NCBI GenBank assembly: GCA_035998445.1
Contig: DASYHQ010000061.1
Coordinates: forward strand, 186,001-250,000
Reading direction: 5' to 3'
DNA from: Tepidisphaeraceae bacterium
GTDB taxonomy: Bacteria > Planctomycetota > Phycisphaerae > Tepidisphaerales > Tepidisphaeraceae
Length of the DNA stretch: 64,000 nt
Numbering within the stretch: the stretch's first letter is position 1; each line of letters starts with the position of its first letter. Of this stretch, positions 16,231 to 24,694 are shown piece after piece. The notes below the pieces were generated by a model, which saw nothing but the letters and a program-made list of their open reading frames with translations, was not told where the DNA came from and ran no database searches. The position numbers and the translations under genes are program-made.

Positions 16231-17172
16231 CTACTTCGTCAGCGACATAAACACGTCTTCCAGATCCGCCGGCACTTCGGCGAAGTTCGAGACGGGGATG
16301 CCTTTCTTCAGCAGGGCAAGCAGCGCCATCGCCAGGTGCTGTTCGTCGGCCTGCACCTCGTAGCGAAGCACATTGGGCTCGTTCGACTCGATCGGTTCCC
16401 AGCCCTCCATGCCGGCCAGGACTTCCTTGGCGGCGTTCACGTGCTTGACGACCTGCACCTGCATCAGGCGCTTTTGACGCACCGTGCGCATGATGTCTTG
16501 AACCGCGCCGTTGGCAACCAGCTTGCCCTGCTGAAGGATGCCCACCGTGTCGCAGACGTCGGCCAACTCGGGCAGGATGTGGGACGAGACCAGCACGGCC
16601 TTACCCAGGTCGGCCAGCTCGCGCAGCAGGCGGCGCATCTCGATGCGGGCGCGCGGGTCGATCGTGGCGGCCGGCTCGTCGAGGATCAGCACCTGCGGGT
16701 CGTGCAGCAGCGTCTTGGCGATGCCGACGCGCTGCTTCATGCCGCGGCTGAGCGCGCCCACCAGCTTGTCGCGGAACTCGAACGAGTTGGCGATCTTCAG
16801 GCAGTAGTCGATGCGCTCCGGCCGGGCCTTACGCGGGATCTTGTAGGCGGCGGCGAAGAAGTCCAGGTACTCCCAGACGCGCAGCGTTGGGTAGACGCCA
16901 AAGTTGTCGGGCAAAAAGCCGACGAGCTGTTTAATGCGATCCTTGTCGTTCGTCACGTCCTCACCGGCGATGCTCGCCTTGCCCTCGGTGGGGTCCAGCA
17001 GGCCGCAGAGGATGCGGAACGTGGTCGTCTTGCCGGCACCGTTGGGCCCGATGTAGCCGAAGACCTCGCCCTTGTGGATGTTCAGCGTGAGGTTGTCCAG
17101 CGCCAGGTGTTGGCCGTAGCGCTTGGTCAGGTTCTCGGTCTGCAGGATGACTTGGTCGCGTTGAATGGGCAT
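16231..17172 (-). CDS. ABC transporter ATP-binding protein
   Basis: A 313-residue ATPase of the ABC-2 exporter group (CcmA/NatA-like). The Walker A motif GPNGAGKTT is at 42-50, the signature LSRGMKQRVG at 141-150 and Walker B VLILDEPAA at 161-169; the H-loop SSHILPE follows. At the Q-loop position it has GFLPDNFG, with Asp where Gln is usual, a variation shared with related exporters. A C-terminal extension (about 230-313) is typical of the group. It should energise the permease encoded 28 bp downstream and act with the exported protein encoded 92 bp upstream. Confidence 0.9.
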   Translation of the reverse strand: MPIQRDQVILQTENLTKRYGQHLALDNLTLNIHKGEVFGYIGPNGAGKTTTFRILCGLLDPTEGKASIAGEDVTNDKDRIKQLVGFLPDNFGVYPTLRVWEYLDFFAAAYKIPRKARPERIDYCLKIANSFEFRDKLVGALSRGMKQRVGIAKTLLHDPQVLILDEPAATIDPRARIEMRRLLRELADLGKAVLVSSHILPELADVCDTVGILQQGKLVANGAVQDIMRTVRQKRLMQVQVVKHVNAAKEVLAGMEGWEPIESNEPNVLRYEVQADEQHLAMALLALLKKGIPVSNFAEVPADLEDVFMSLTK

Positions 17173-17264
17173 GTTCGAGGTTCCGGAGGTTGATGTGGGT
17201 CGTTTGATGCTGAATCGGTCGAGCAGACGTATGAGTACTGCGATCGGTCAAGATGCCAGGCGTC

Positions 17265-19757
17265 TCAGTCGCCGGACGGGGCGGCCGCGTTGACGCGCCC
17301 CTCGATGTCCAGGCCAAGGTCGTTGATGTTCCACAGCGGCACCACGCCGGCCGAAAGGGGGGGCGCCTCGATCTCCAGCGACAGCCAGACGGTGCCCGTC
17401 TCGTCGAAGTCGGCGGGCGTCAGGTCGAACGTCACCGGCTCGCGCTGGCCGAACGTGCGGTCCCACCGTGCGACGACCTCGCCGGTCGACATCGCGCTTT
17501 CGACCAGTTCGCCGTCGCGCACCTGGCCGCGGCGGACGATCATCGACTGCACGGGCAGCGAGACGTTGGCCCGCAGCGTGGCGCGCGTTGGCGTCAACTG
17601 GCCGATCTCGCGCGGCGGGCGGAAGCCGATCTGCCACAGCCCTGGCTGGCTCGAGGGCAGCCACGTGCCCGTCGTCACGTCCAGCACCGCAATCGCGGTC
17701 TTGCCCGTCACCGGCGTGTTGAAACCCGCATCCACCTTCACGGTGGTACCAGGTTCCGACGGTCGAAGGTTCACCGGAAACAGCGCCAGCCGCAGCGAAC
17801 GGTCCAACTGCGGCGTTACGGACGGGTCGATGATCGACGGCAGCTCGCCGCCCTCAACCCAGCCACCAATCTGCAGGCGAGTGCCTCCGCTTGGTGGGGC
17901 GGCGCCGAGCGACTGGGCCGGCGTCAGGACCGACGACAGCACCAGCGCCCGCAGCTTGTCGGTATCGGTCAGGATCGGCCCGGCGTTCAGGTACTTCTGT
18001 GCCCGCGCCGCCACCTGGTCGGGTGACGACTGGGCCGACGAGCCGGACGAGTCGCTGGCGACGGCGCCACCGGTGTTACGTGCATCGGGCGCAACGGGCG
18101 TTTCCGATTTGCCCTGTTCCAGTGGCGACAAGCGGTAGACGCTGCCGCCGCTGGTTAATACGGGGGCCTGGAGTGCTGCACCCAGTTCGTTGTCGACCGA
18201 CAGCCGCAGGCCCTCCTCACCGAACTGCCCCGTGGCGGTGGCGCCGATGCCGGGGGGCGTGCTGGCGCTGGCCTGCCAGACGCGGTCGATCCGGCGAGCG
18301 GCGGCGCCGGCGCCGGGCACGGTGAACGTGTCGGCGAGCAGGGTGGGGGCGTCGCTACCGTCGTAGGCGAACGGCTGCAGCGTAGCGCCGGGCAGGCGCG
18401 TGGTGAGCGTCAGGTCGGCCACGTCACCCGTGAAGGCGGCCATCTCCTGAATCAACCCGCCACGATCGGCCAAGTTCATGACCGACACGCGGCCGGCCGT
18501 CAGCGGCACTTGCTTTTGCGAGAGCAGCCCCATTCCCACTAGCGCCGCCGCCACGCCCAGCGCTACCACCGAGGTCGCAGCGAAGGCCCACGGCCGGCGC
18601 GCGCCGCGCCAAACCAACTGCAGTGCGACCACCACCACCGCAAACCCCGCAGCCAGCGCGACCGCGATCGTGCGCGGCGGGGCGGGCGTGCCGATCATCT
18701 CACCCAGGATGTCAGGCGATTGCGCGGGCAGGCGGCTCGCATCCCATGAGATCTGCGGACGCGACAGGCCCAGCAGCTCGGTCCAGAAGTCACGCATCCG
18801 CTCTTCGTCCCACTTGGGCGCGTTGACCGGGAAGCTGGTGAAGACGATGCGTCCCAGGCCCAACTGCCGGTAGGCGGCGTGCACGTAATGTTTGTCGGCC
18901 AGCAGAACCGTTGCCCCGTCGGCGGCGACCGCCTCGGTAATCTCGACCGGCTCGCGCAGTTCCACGGGGCCGGCCGTCGTCTGGATGCGGCCGGCCAATC
19001 GGTGGCCGATCGTGCGCACGGGCATCAGCGGCTCGAGCCACGTGCCGCGCACGTCGCTCTGGCCCAAGGGAGCGTAGATCCCCAGCGTGCCACCGGAGCG
19101 CACATATGAAAGCAGGGCCGCCTGCTCGGCGGGAGTCGCCTCGGCGACCGCAACATCCAGGAGATGGATGGCCCGGTACCCGTCGTAGGCGACCGGGTGG
19201 GGCGACAGGTTATCGGTGGAAATGCTCACGAGCGCCACCGGCACGCCCAGCGTTTCCGAAGCAGGCTTGCGCAGCGCGAAGGCGTCGTACGGGTCGCGGT
19301 CGTCACCCTCGCCGCCCTGTATGCCCAGCATTGTCGCGGCGCCGCCTTCGCCACCTTCACCGTCGGCCGCCGATTTCAGCAGCAGGTCGGTCTGAGCGAG
19401 CTTGCCGCCTCCCTCGAGCCACTCGAATATCGCCAGGGGTTTGCCACCCTGCCCGGCGCGCGGGCGATCCGGGTTTTCACCCAGCGGGGCGTACATGACG
19501 GTGTAGATGCGCGCGTTGGCCGGCACGGGAATGGCGGCGCTGAGCAGCAACGGCCCGTCGACGCCGGGCACGCGCGCCTCCACGCGGCCGTCGATGGCGC
19601 GGTTCGTGTCGTTCGTCAGCGTCACGCGCAGCGGCACCCACGCGCCCGGCACGTACTCCGGTGACCCGAAACGGTTCACCACCGATATGCTCGGTTCCGC
19701 CCATGCGTTGGGTGACGCCGTCACCAGCAACACCAGCGCAATCCAGAACGAACTCAT
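17265..19757 (-). CDS. Large exported membrane protein linked to an ABC-2 exporter
   Basis: An 830-residue protein with a signal peptide (MSSFWIALVLLVTASPNAWA, start ATG 19757; the frame is open to 19886 but the extra residues lack similarity to a leader). A beta-rich N-terminal domain (SPEYVPGAWVPLRVTLTN) is followed by a Rossmann-like, glutamine-amidotransferase-like segment around 170-310 (LLSYVRSGGTLGIYAPLG), two helices near 365-420 (TIAVALAAGFAVVVVALQLV) and another large beta-rich domain. It heads the block with the ABC ATPase, the permease and the HEAT protein. I infer a periplasmic accessory subunit; no enzyme activity is evident. Confidence 0.7.
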   Translation of the reverse strand: MSSFWIALVLLVTASPNAWAEPSISVVNRFGSPEYVPGAWVPLRVTLTNDTNRAIDGRVEARVPGVDGPLLLSAAIPVPANARIYTVMYAPLGENPDRPRAGQGGKPLAIFEWLEGGGKLAQTDLLLKSAADGEGGEGGAATMLGIQGGEGDDRDPYDAFALRKPASETLGVPVALVSISTDNLSPHPVAYDGYRAIHLLDVAVAEATPAEQAALLSYVRSGGTLGIYAPLGQSDVRGTWLEPLMPVRTIGHRLAGRIQTTAGPVELREPVEITEAVAADGATVLLADKHYVHAAYRQLGLGRIVFTSFPVNAPKWDEERMRDFWTELLGLSRPQISWDASRLPAQSPDILGEMIGTPAPPRTIAVALAAGFAVVVVALQLVWRGARRPWAFAATSVVALGVAAALVGMGLLSQKQVPLTAGRVSVMNLADRGGLIQEMAAFTGDVADLTLTTRLPGATLQPFAYDGSDAPTLLADTFTVPGAGAAARRIDRVWQASASTPPGIGATATGQFGEEGLRLSVDNELGAALQAPVLTSGGSVYRLSPLEQGKSETPVAPDARNTGGAVASDSSGSSAQSSPDQVAARAQKYLNAGPILTDTDKLRALVLSSVLTPAQSLGAAPPSGGTRLQIGGWVEGGELPSIIDPSVTPQLDRSLRLALFPVNLRPSEPGTTVKVDAGFNTPVTGKTAIAVLDVTTGTWLPSSQPGLWQIGFRPPREIGQLTPTRATLRANVSLPVQSMIVRRGQVRDGELVESAMSTGEVVARWDRTFGQREPVTFDLTPADFDETGTVWLSLEIEAPPLSAGVVPLWNINDLGLDIEGRVNAAAPSGD

Positions 19758-20408
19758 CCAAAAACGCAAGCTCTGCGGCAGACGTCGCGATCGAATGGCA
19801 ACCTCCGGCCAAAGGGGGAACGAGCCACGCGAGCCCGACCCGGGGAATTGAGTTCGGGAATCTATCAAAGCGGACGCTAACTGCAAAGATGGGAATCGCG
19901 AAGTGACGGATTTGGATTGAAAGGAAGTCGGTCACGGCAGTCACGCAAATCGTCCGAGCGCGCTTCGCACCTGACGGTCCGGCGACCGAAGCGGACGACA
20001 TTGTTGTCGCGGCAGACTTCGGTGATGGAGGTTGCAGCCGATCTCGGTGCTCGTCCTGCTGATAGGCCAAGGGCGGGACGCCCACGCTACGTGAAGAGTG
20101 GACGCGACCAACTGCCCAACACCGCCGAAGGATGACGATTCGCGGCGGTTTCCCCGTTATGCGTAAACAAAAAAAGAAGACACCGGTGTTTCCACACGGT
20201 GTCTTCCGGAGGGGAGAAAATGCGCCATTGCGCAAGCGTTCTAGGTTGCCTATCTTAGCATAGCTAGGCTAGGTGGCTTGGGTCAATCTTTATTTTCAAA
20301 GCCAACAGGCCTTCCTAAAATCGATCGGCGAACGAGGTGCGAGTTCTCCAGCAAAAAGCGTTTGAATCGGTCCCACTTGAGGAACTTTATCCTGTTTACC
20401 GGGCCAAA
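19758..20408. other. Intergenic region upstream of the ABC block
   Basis: About 650 bp without a supported gene. It contains a degenerate family-1 end (aagggcgggacgcccacgct near 20068-20087), a minus-strand terminator (20165-20206) and an A/T-richer stretch (20230-20400) with tcttagcatagctaggctagg. A weak minus-strand promoter-like pair (ttgcag, 16 bp, tagatt) lies at about 19865-19895 and would serve the 19757 gene. I give that pair little weight. Confidence 0.4.
20165..20206 (-). terminator. Rho-independent terminator, minus strand
   Basis: Read on the minus strand, a perfect 10-bp stem (gaagacaccg with cggtgtcttc, 11-base loop) is followed by tttttttgttt. It lies about 200 bp after the stop of the acyltransferase gene at 20409 and is the only good intrinsic terminator on this strand nearby. 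Confidence 0.8.
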
Positions 20409-21113
20409 TTACGATTGTGGGGGTGACAGGCGCCGCCGGCGCGTGCCACTGGCCCGGCTGCGTTCCATGTCCTGTTTCAGGGTCTCGACGCCGTCGCGGA
20501 TGCGGTCGGTCGCGGTTTCGAGCGACAGCCGCTCACCGTTGTCGGTCGAGAGCTTCACCGGGTCGCCGAAGCGCACGTGCGAACGCCCGGCGGTGCGGAA
20601 TGCGGTCAGCATCTCCATGCCGCGCGGTGAGCCATCGAGGTACGCCGGGTACAACGGCACGCCGGTCTTCATCGCCATCATCGCGACACCGGTCTGAAAT
20701 GGCATGAGGTTGCGGTCCGTCTCGATTTTGCCTTCCGGGAAAATGCCCAGCACCTTGCCGGCGTCCAGCGCCCGCAGCGCCGCGCGGGTGGCCGACGAGT
20801 CGCGCCCGTTGCGCGAGACGGGGATCGCCTCGATCATCCGGAAGAACCAGCCGATCGACTGGATCTCGTAGTACTCCTTGGCCATCATCCAGACGATGAC
20901 CCGGTTCGACATCGCCTGCAATAGCAACGGGTCGAGCCCGCTCATGTGATTGCAGACCAGAATTGCCGGCCCGGTGCGCGGCAGCCGACAAGGCGTTTGC
21001 ACCTGCAGTTGCTGGAACGTGCTGCAGTACAGCCGGTTGACCGCGCGGAAGAACCGCACCTTCGGGCGCGTTTCCAGCGGACGGGGATCGACGCGTTCAC
21101 CTGTTGCTTCCAC
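20409..21113 (-). CDS. 1-acyl-sn-glycerol-3-phosphate acyltransferase (PlsC family)
   Basis: A protein of about 234 residues of the lysophospholipid acyltransferase family, which transfers an acyl chain to lysophosphatidic acid in membrane phospholipid synthesis. The catalytic NHMSGLD (HX4D) is at about 55-61 and the substrate-binding FPEGK at about 123-127. The hydrophobic segment around AILVCNHM is typical. The frame is open up to 21260, but that part would overlap the divergent gene at 21248 and lacks similarity, and no ATG occurs before NHM; a GTG at 21113 (VEATGERVDP) is my best start. The C-terminal tail is strongly basic (RSRASGTRRRRL). Confidence 0.8.
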   Translation of the reverse strand: MEATGERVDPRPLETRPKVRFFRAVNRLYCSTFQQLQVQTPCRLPRTGPAILVCNHMSGLDPLLLQAMSNRVIVWMMAKEYYEIQSIGWFFRMIEAIPVSRNGRDSSATRAALRALDAGKVLGIFPEGKIETDRNLMPFQTGVAMMAMKTGVPLYPAYLDGSPRGMEMLTAFRTAGRSHVRFGDPVKLSTDNGERLSLETATDRIRDGVETLKQDMERSRASGTRRRRLSPPQS

Positions 21114-21247
21114 GCGCGAAGTTGTACCGCGGATGGACCGATCGCGGGAGGGCGCGGTGTGATTGTGAGATGCAGGCCGGGACTTCTCGGTACAATCACT
21201 ACTGGGACCATTAAAGACACCGGTCGACGAGGGGCGGAAAGCCAGCC

Positions 21248-21613
21248 ATGTCCTACTCACGCTTCAACACGCCCGGCCCTGCGGAAGACCCCGCGGTCAA
21301 ACGCCGGAGGGAGCTGATCGGCCGCGGCACGCTGCTGGTGGTGGGGCTGTTGCTCATGTTTGCCGCGTGGAAGCTCTGGGGCGCCGCCGTCGAGTATGCC
21401 GAGCAGGACGCCAAGCTATACGAACATCTGAACAGCCGCAGCGTCGGCTTCCGCGGTCGCCGGCTGTCGACCAGCCCGTACCTGTATCCGCTGGCAGCGT
21501 TCCTGGGATTGGCAGGGCTGGCGGCGTCGATGATGGCGGTGATGTCGATCTCGCAGATGCACCGCGTCTTCCACCGACGCCCGCCGCGCACGCACGAGTT
21601 GGATGATTACTAA
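21248..21613 (+). CDS. Small two-helix membrane protein
   Basis: A 121-residue protein with two hydrophobic helices (about 29-49 LLVVGLLLMFAAWKLWG, and 79-101 AAFLGLAGLAASMMAVMS) joined by a polar loop of about 30 residues, and a basic-then-acidic tail (HRRPPRTHELDDY). Charge distribution predicts both ends in the cytoplasm. I recognise no family. It is divergent from the acyltransferase gene. The start at 21248 is ATG with gcggaaag sequence before it. Likely real by composition, function unknown. Confidence 0.6.
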   Translation: MSYSRFNTPGPAEDPAVKRRRELIGRGTLLVVGLLLMFAAWKLWGAAVEYAEQDAKLYEHLNSRSVGFRGRRLSTSPYLYPLAAFLGLAGLAASMMAVMSISQMHRVFHRRPPRTHELDDY

Positions 21614-21671
21614 TCGCTGATTCACACGCCTCCACTACAGCCGAATTGGGCCAACGTCCGATAAACCTGTT

Positions 21672-22040
21672 GTGAGCCTCTTCACCTGTTGCGAGCGATC
21701 GTTCAGCGCCTTATCCCGGGCCGCCGCCAAGAGCGCGGGATCGCGGATGCGTTCGATGGGGCTGTTGCCGACGCGGGTGAACTGGGCGGCCAGGGCGAGC
21801 CTGTGCGAGCAGTGCCCGCTGCGCCGCGTGCATCGCGGCGTCTCCTACTGTGGCCAACCGTTCTTCGAGAATGTGAACCGGGACCCCGTCACCGATGGCT
21901 GCGGTTGCCCCACGCGCGCCAAGGCCAAAGACCCGGCCGAGCACTGCCCCCTCAGCGCCCGCTACACCGCCGCCACGACCACGCCCGATGGCCATTGCAA
22001 CTGCAAATGGTGTGCTTCAACCGCGTCCACGCTTTCGTAG
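21672..22040 (+). CDS. Small Cys-rich protein, possible zinc or Fe-S binder
   Basis: A 122-residue frame with nine cysteines in its central and C-terminal part: LCEQCPL (45, 48), C60, CGC at 77-79, HCPL (92) and the CNCKWC cluster (109, 111, 114). Ordered spacing and the phrase DPVTDGCGCPTRAKAKDPAEHCP suggest a conserved small metal-binding domain; I recall similar unnamed planctomycete proteins but cannot confirm this. The start is a GTG at 21672, and a later ATG at 21747 is equally possible, because the first 25 residues look unstructured. It follows the two-helix protein on the same strand by 58 bp. Confidence 0.5.
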   Translation: MSLFTCCERSFSALSRAAAKSAGSRMRSMGLLPTRVNWAARASLCEQCPLRRVHRGVSYCGQPFFENVNRDPVTDGCGCPTRAKAKDPAEHCPLSARYTAATTTPDGHCNCKWCASTASTLS

Positions 22041-22099
22041 GACGCCACGCTCGGAATCCGCCTACCATCTGTCCTGCATTTCGGCAGGGCTCGCCAGCC

Positions 22100-22672
22100 T
22101 TAAGGCGTCGGCAGCACCAGATTCCGGCTCACGTCATCGGGCGAGAAATTCTCCCGTGGCAGCGGCACGATGCGCGCCAAATACCACCCGTTCCCATCCG
22201 TCTGCCATTCGAAGCGCCAGTTTGACGGGTACGGGTAGGGCGCGATCTCCTGTTCACTCAACAGGCTGAGGTCCACCGTGATCAGCGATTGCGTCGGGCG
22301 GGCCTCGAGGTCCAGTATGCGCACCGATTGCAGGCCAATGCGATCGATCGTCTGCTCGGCCCCTTTCGAAAGCTGTTCCTTGCCGCGATAGACCAAAAGC
22401 GACGTCTTGCTGTCCAGCAGCGACGCGAAGGTCGTCCAATCACGATCCTCGACCGACGTGATCAGCAGCCGCGTTCTCCGAACGGCCGTCTCGGTGGGGG
22501 TGTCGACGAAATAGCCGATTGCCATCAGAACGACCGCCAGCAGCACCACGCCCAAGCCGACGTTGCGCAGCGTCGTGTCCTGCTTGCGATTGGCCGACCA
22601 GAACAGGTACGCGCCGACGGCAATGATGCCCAAGGGCAGCCACCACGGGGGATCGAACAGCATGTCGGACAT
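22100..22672 (-). CDS. Membrane protein with NTF2/SnoaL-like domain
   Basis: A 190-residue protein. Two N-terminal helices (about 11-26, LPLGIIAVGAYLFW, and 37-55, VGLGVVLLAVVLMAIGYF) precede a soluble domain that resembles NTF2/SnoaL-like folds: an alpha-helix pair (TAVRRTRLLITSVEDRDWTTFASLLD), then a curved sheet ending WRFEWQTDGNGWYLARIVP. No catalytic residues are obvious. The start at 22672 is an ATG with AAGG upstream. It is divergent from the nonulosonic operon, with 84 bp between the starts. Function unknown. Confidence 0.65.
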   Translation of the reverse strand: MSDMLFDPPWWLPLGIIAVGAYLFWSANRKQDTTLRNVGLGVVLLAVVLMAIGYFVDTPTETAVRRTRLLITSVEDRDWTTFASLLDSKTSLLVYRGKEQLSKGAEQTIDRIGLQSVRILDLEARPTQSLITVDLSLLSEQEIAPYPYPSNWRFEWQTDGNGWYLARIVPLPRENFSPDDVSRNLVLPTP

Positions 22673-22756
22673 GATGAATTGAACCTTTCCAAGGCAAACG
22701 TCCGATAAGCACGAAGTGCCCGGGCCCCGTTTCGCCGTGGCCGTTCTACTCGACGC

Positions 22757-24694
22757 GTGCCGATGACCGCAATTGCCGATCCCTCATTCGCCCACGTGCT
22801 ACCGGCCGACGCGCCGTACCTGGCGAATCTCGCTGCGCTCTGGGCGACCGATCCCAAGCTCGCCGCTTCCATTGAAGCTGCGGGCGATATCGGTGTGCGC
22901 GTCGACCTCGCGAAGTCGGGCGAACCGACGCTGGCCGTTGAATCTACCACCGGCCAGCGAATCTATCTGCACAGCCGCTACCAACCCCTCGCCGAGGCCA
23001 AACGGCTGGCCGAAGCCGTCGACGTGAACGAACGGCTCGTCTTCTACTGCTACGGTTTCGGGCTTGGCTATCATATCGAGCACCTGTTCGACCGGGCGGG
23101 TGACGACGCGATCCTCTGCATCTTCGAGCCGCGCCTTGCGGTGCTGCGGGCGGCGTTCGAGCAACGCGATTTATCGAAATTGCTGATCAGCCGGCGCTTG
23201 ATGTTCTTCACCACCGGCGACAAGGCCGATTTGTTCACCCGGCTGAACGACCGCATGGCGCTGGTGAACGTGGGCACCGCGGTGCTGGAACACTCGCCGA
23301 GCGTGCAGTCGTCGCCGGATTTCTTCGCAAGCTATCAGCAGTGGGTCGACGAGTTCGCGTCGCTCTGCCGCACAAGCATCACCACGCTGCTGCTAAACGG
23401 CCGGCGGACCGCGGAGAACATCGCGCGCAACCTCGGCTGGTACGCAGCCGTGCCAGGCGTGAACGCGTTGAAGGACCGCTACAAGTGCAAGCCGGCGATC
23501 ATCGTCTCGGCCGGGCCTAGCCTGCGGAAGAACAAGCACCTGCTGCCGCAGGCCGCCGGGCAGGCGGTGCTGATCGCGGCGCAGACGACGCTGAAGCCGC
23601 TGCTGGAGATCGGCGTCGAGCCGAACTTCGTCACGTCGCTCGATTACTCCGATATCTGCACGCGCTTCTTCGAGGGCCTGCCGGACAAGTTGACGACCGA
23701 GCTGGTGGCCGAGCCGAAGGCGACGAACAAGATCTTCCAGATGCATCCCGGCCCAGTATCGCTGCTGGGCAACGACTTCGCCGACAAGCTGCTGCGCGAG
23801 ATGACGCTGGACCGCGCCCGCCTGCCCGCCGGCGCGACCGTGGCGCACCTGGCGTTCTATCTCGCTGAGCATTTGGGGTGCGATCCGATCATCTTCGTCG
23901 GCCAGGACCTGGGCTTCTCCGACGGCCTGTCTTACGTGCCCGGCACCGGTCACGACGACGCCGCCCGCCCCGAATATGGCCGGTTCTACACGCCCGAGAT
24001 GAAGCAGTGGGAACAGATCGTGCGCGACCGCCATATCCTGCGGCGAATCCCCGACGTGCATGGGCGACCGATGTACACCGAGGAACGCCTGTACGCCTAC
24101 CTGCAACAGTTCGAGCGCGACTTCGGTGCCAGCCGATCGCGCGTGATCGATGCGAGCGAAGGCGGCGCGCTGAAGCGCGGCGCGACGGTGATGCCGCTGG
24201 CCGAGGCGCTGCGGGAGTTCTGCACAACGCCGCTCGATGCGATCGCACGCGAGCCCGCGCCACCACAGTGGGACCGGTTGCAGCAGTGCATCGATAGCCT
24301 GAACAACCGCCGCGACGAGGCGAGGCAGATTCAGGAGATCTCGCGCGACACGCTGCCGTTGTTGCGCGAGGTGAAGGACCACTTGGACGACCAGCCGCGC
24401 GTGAACCGCGCGATCGCCGCGATCGACGTGCTGCGGGCGAAGATGAACGGCTTGGGTCACTGCTACGACCTGATCATGCAGATGACGCAGCTGACTGAGA
24501 TGCAGCGATTCCAGGCCGACCTGCGCATCAGTGCGTCGAAGCTGTCCGGCACCGAACGCCAACGGCGGCAGGTCGAGCGCGACATCGACAACTGCTGCGC
24601 CGTGCGCGATGCCGCCGGCGCGTTTCAAGCGATGATGGAGACGATCGTCACCGAACTGACGGCCCAAGGGGCTCACCGAAGCGAGGCCGCATGA
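22757..24694 (+). CDS. Maf/DUF115-family motility-associated glycosyltransferase
   Basis: A 645-residue protein with the DUF115 (6-hydroxymethylpterin pyrophosphokinase MptE-like) core near residues 243-430: KPAIIVSAGPSLRKN, then GVEPNFVTSLDYSD and CDPIIFVGQDLGFSDG. Maf proteins are linked in Campylobacter, Aeromonas and others to transfer of pseudaminic or legionaminic acid onto flagellin. The gene opens a five-gene operon with NeuA-, NeuB- and NeuC-type genes, which supports a role as nonulosonic acid transferase; the acceptor is not encoded here. The start is GTG 22757, or ATG 22763. Its stop overlaps the next start by 4 bp. Confidence 0.85.
   Translation: MPMTAIADPSFAHVLPADAPYLANLAALWATDPKLAASIEAAGDIGVRVDLAKSGEPTLAVESTTGQRIYLHSRYQPLAEAKRLAEAVDVNERLVFYCYGFGLGYHIEHLFDRAGDDAILCIFEPRLAVLRAAFEQRDLSKLLISRRLMFFTTGDKADLFTRLNDRMALVNVGTAVLEHSPSVQSSPDFFASYQQWVDEFASLCRTSITTLLLNGRRTAENIARNLGWYAAVPGVNALKDRYKCKPAIIVSAGPSLRKNKHLLPQAAGQAVLIAAQTTLKPLLEIGVEPNFVTSLDYSDICTRFFEGLPDKLTTELVAEPKATNKIFQMHPGPVSLLGNDFADKLLREMTLDRARLPAGATVAHLAFYLAEHLGCDPIIFVGQDLGFSDGLSYVPGTGHDDAARPEYGRFYTPEMKQWEQIVRDRHILRRIPDVHGRPMYTEERLYAYLQQFERDFGASRSRVIDASEGGALKRGATVMPLAEALREFCTTPLDAIAREPAPPQWDRLQQCIDSLNNRRDEARQIQEISRDTLPLLREVKDHLDDQPRVNRAIAAIDVLRAKMNGLGHCYDLIMQMTQLTEMQRFQADLRISASKLSGTERQRRQVERDIDNCCAVRDAAGAFQAMMETIVTELTAQGAHRSEAA

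Noticed and set aside
16336-17193. A 285-residue plus-strand frame opposite the ABC ATPase gene
   Set aside because: Antisense to a gene with all ATPase motifs; low-complexity composition.
22525-22950. A 141-residue minus frame overlapping the Maf gene start
   Set aside because: It partly overlaps two better-supported genes and has no motif.
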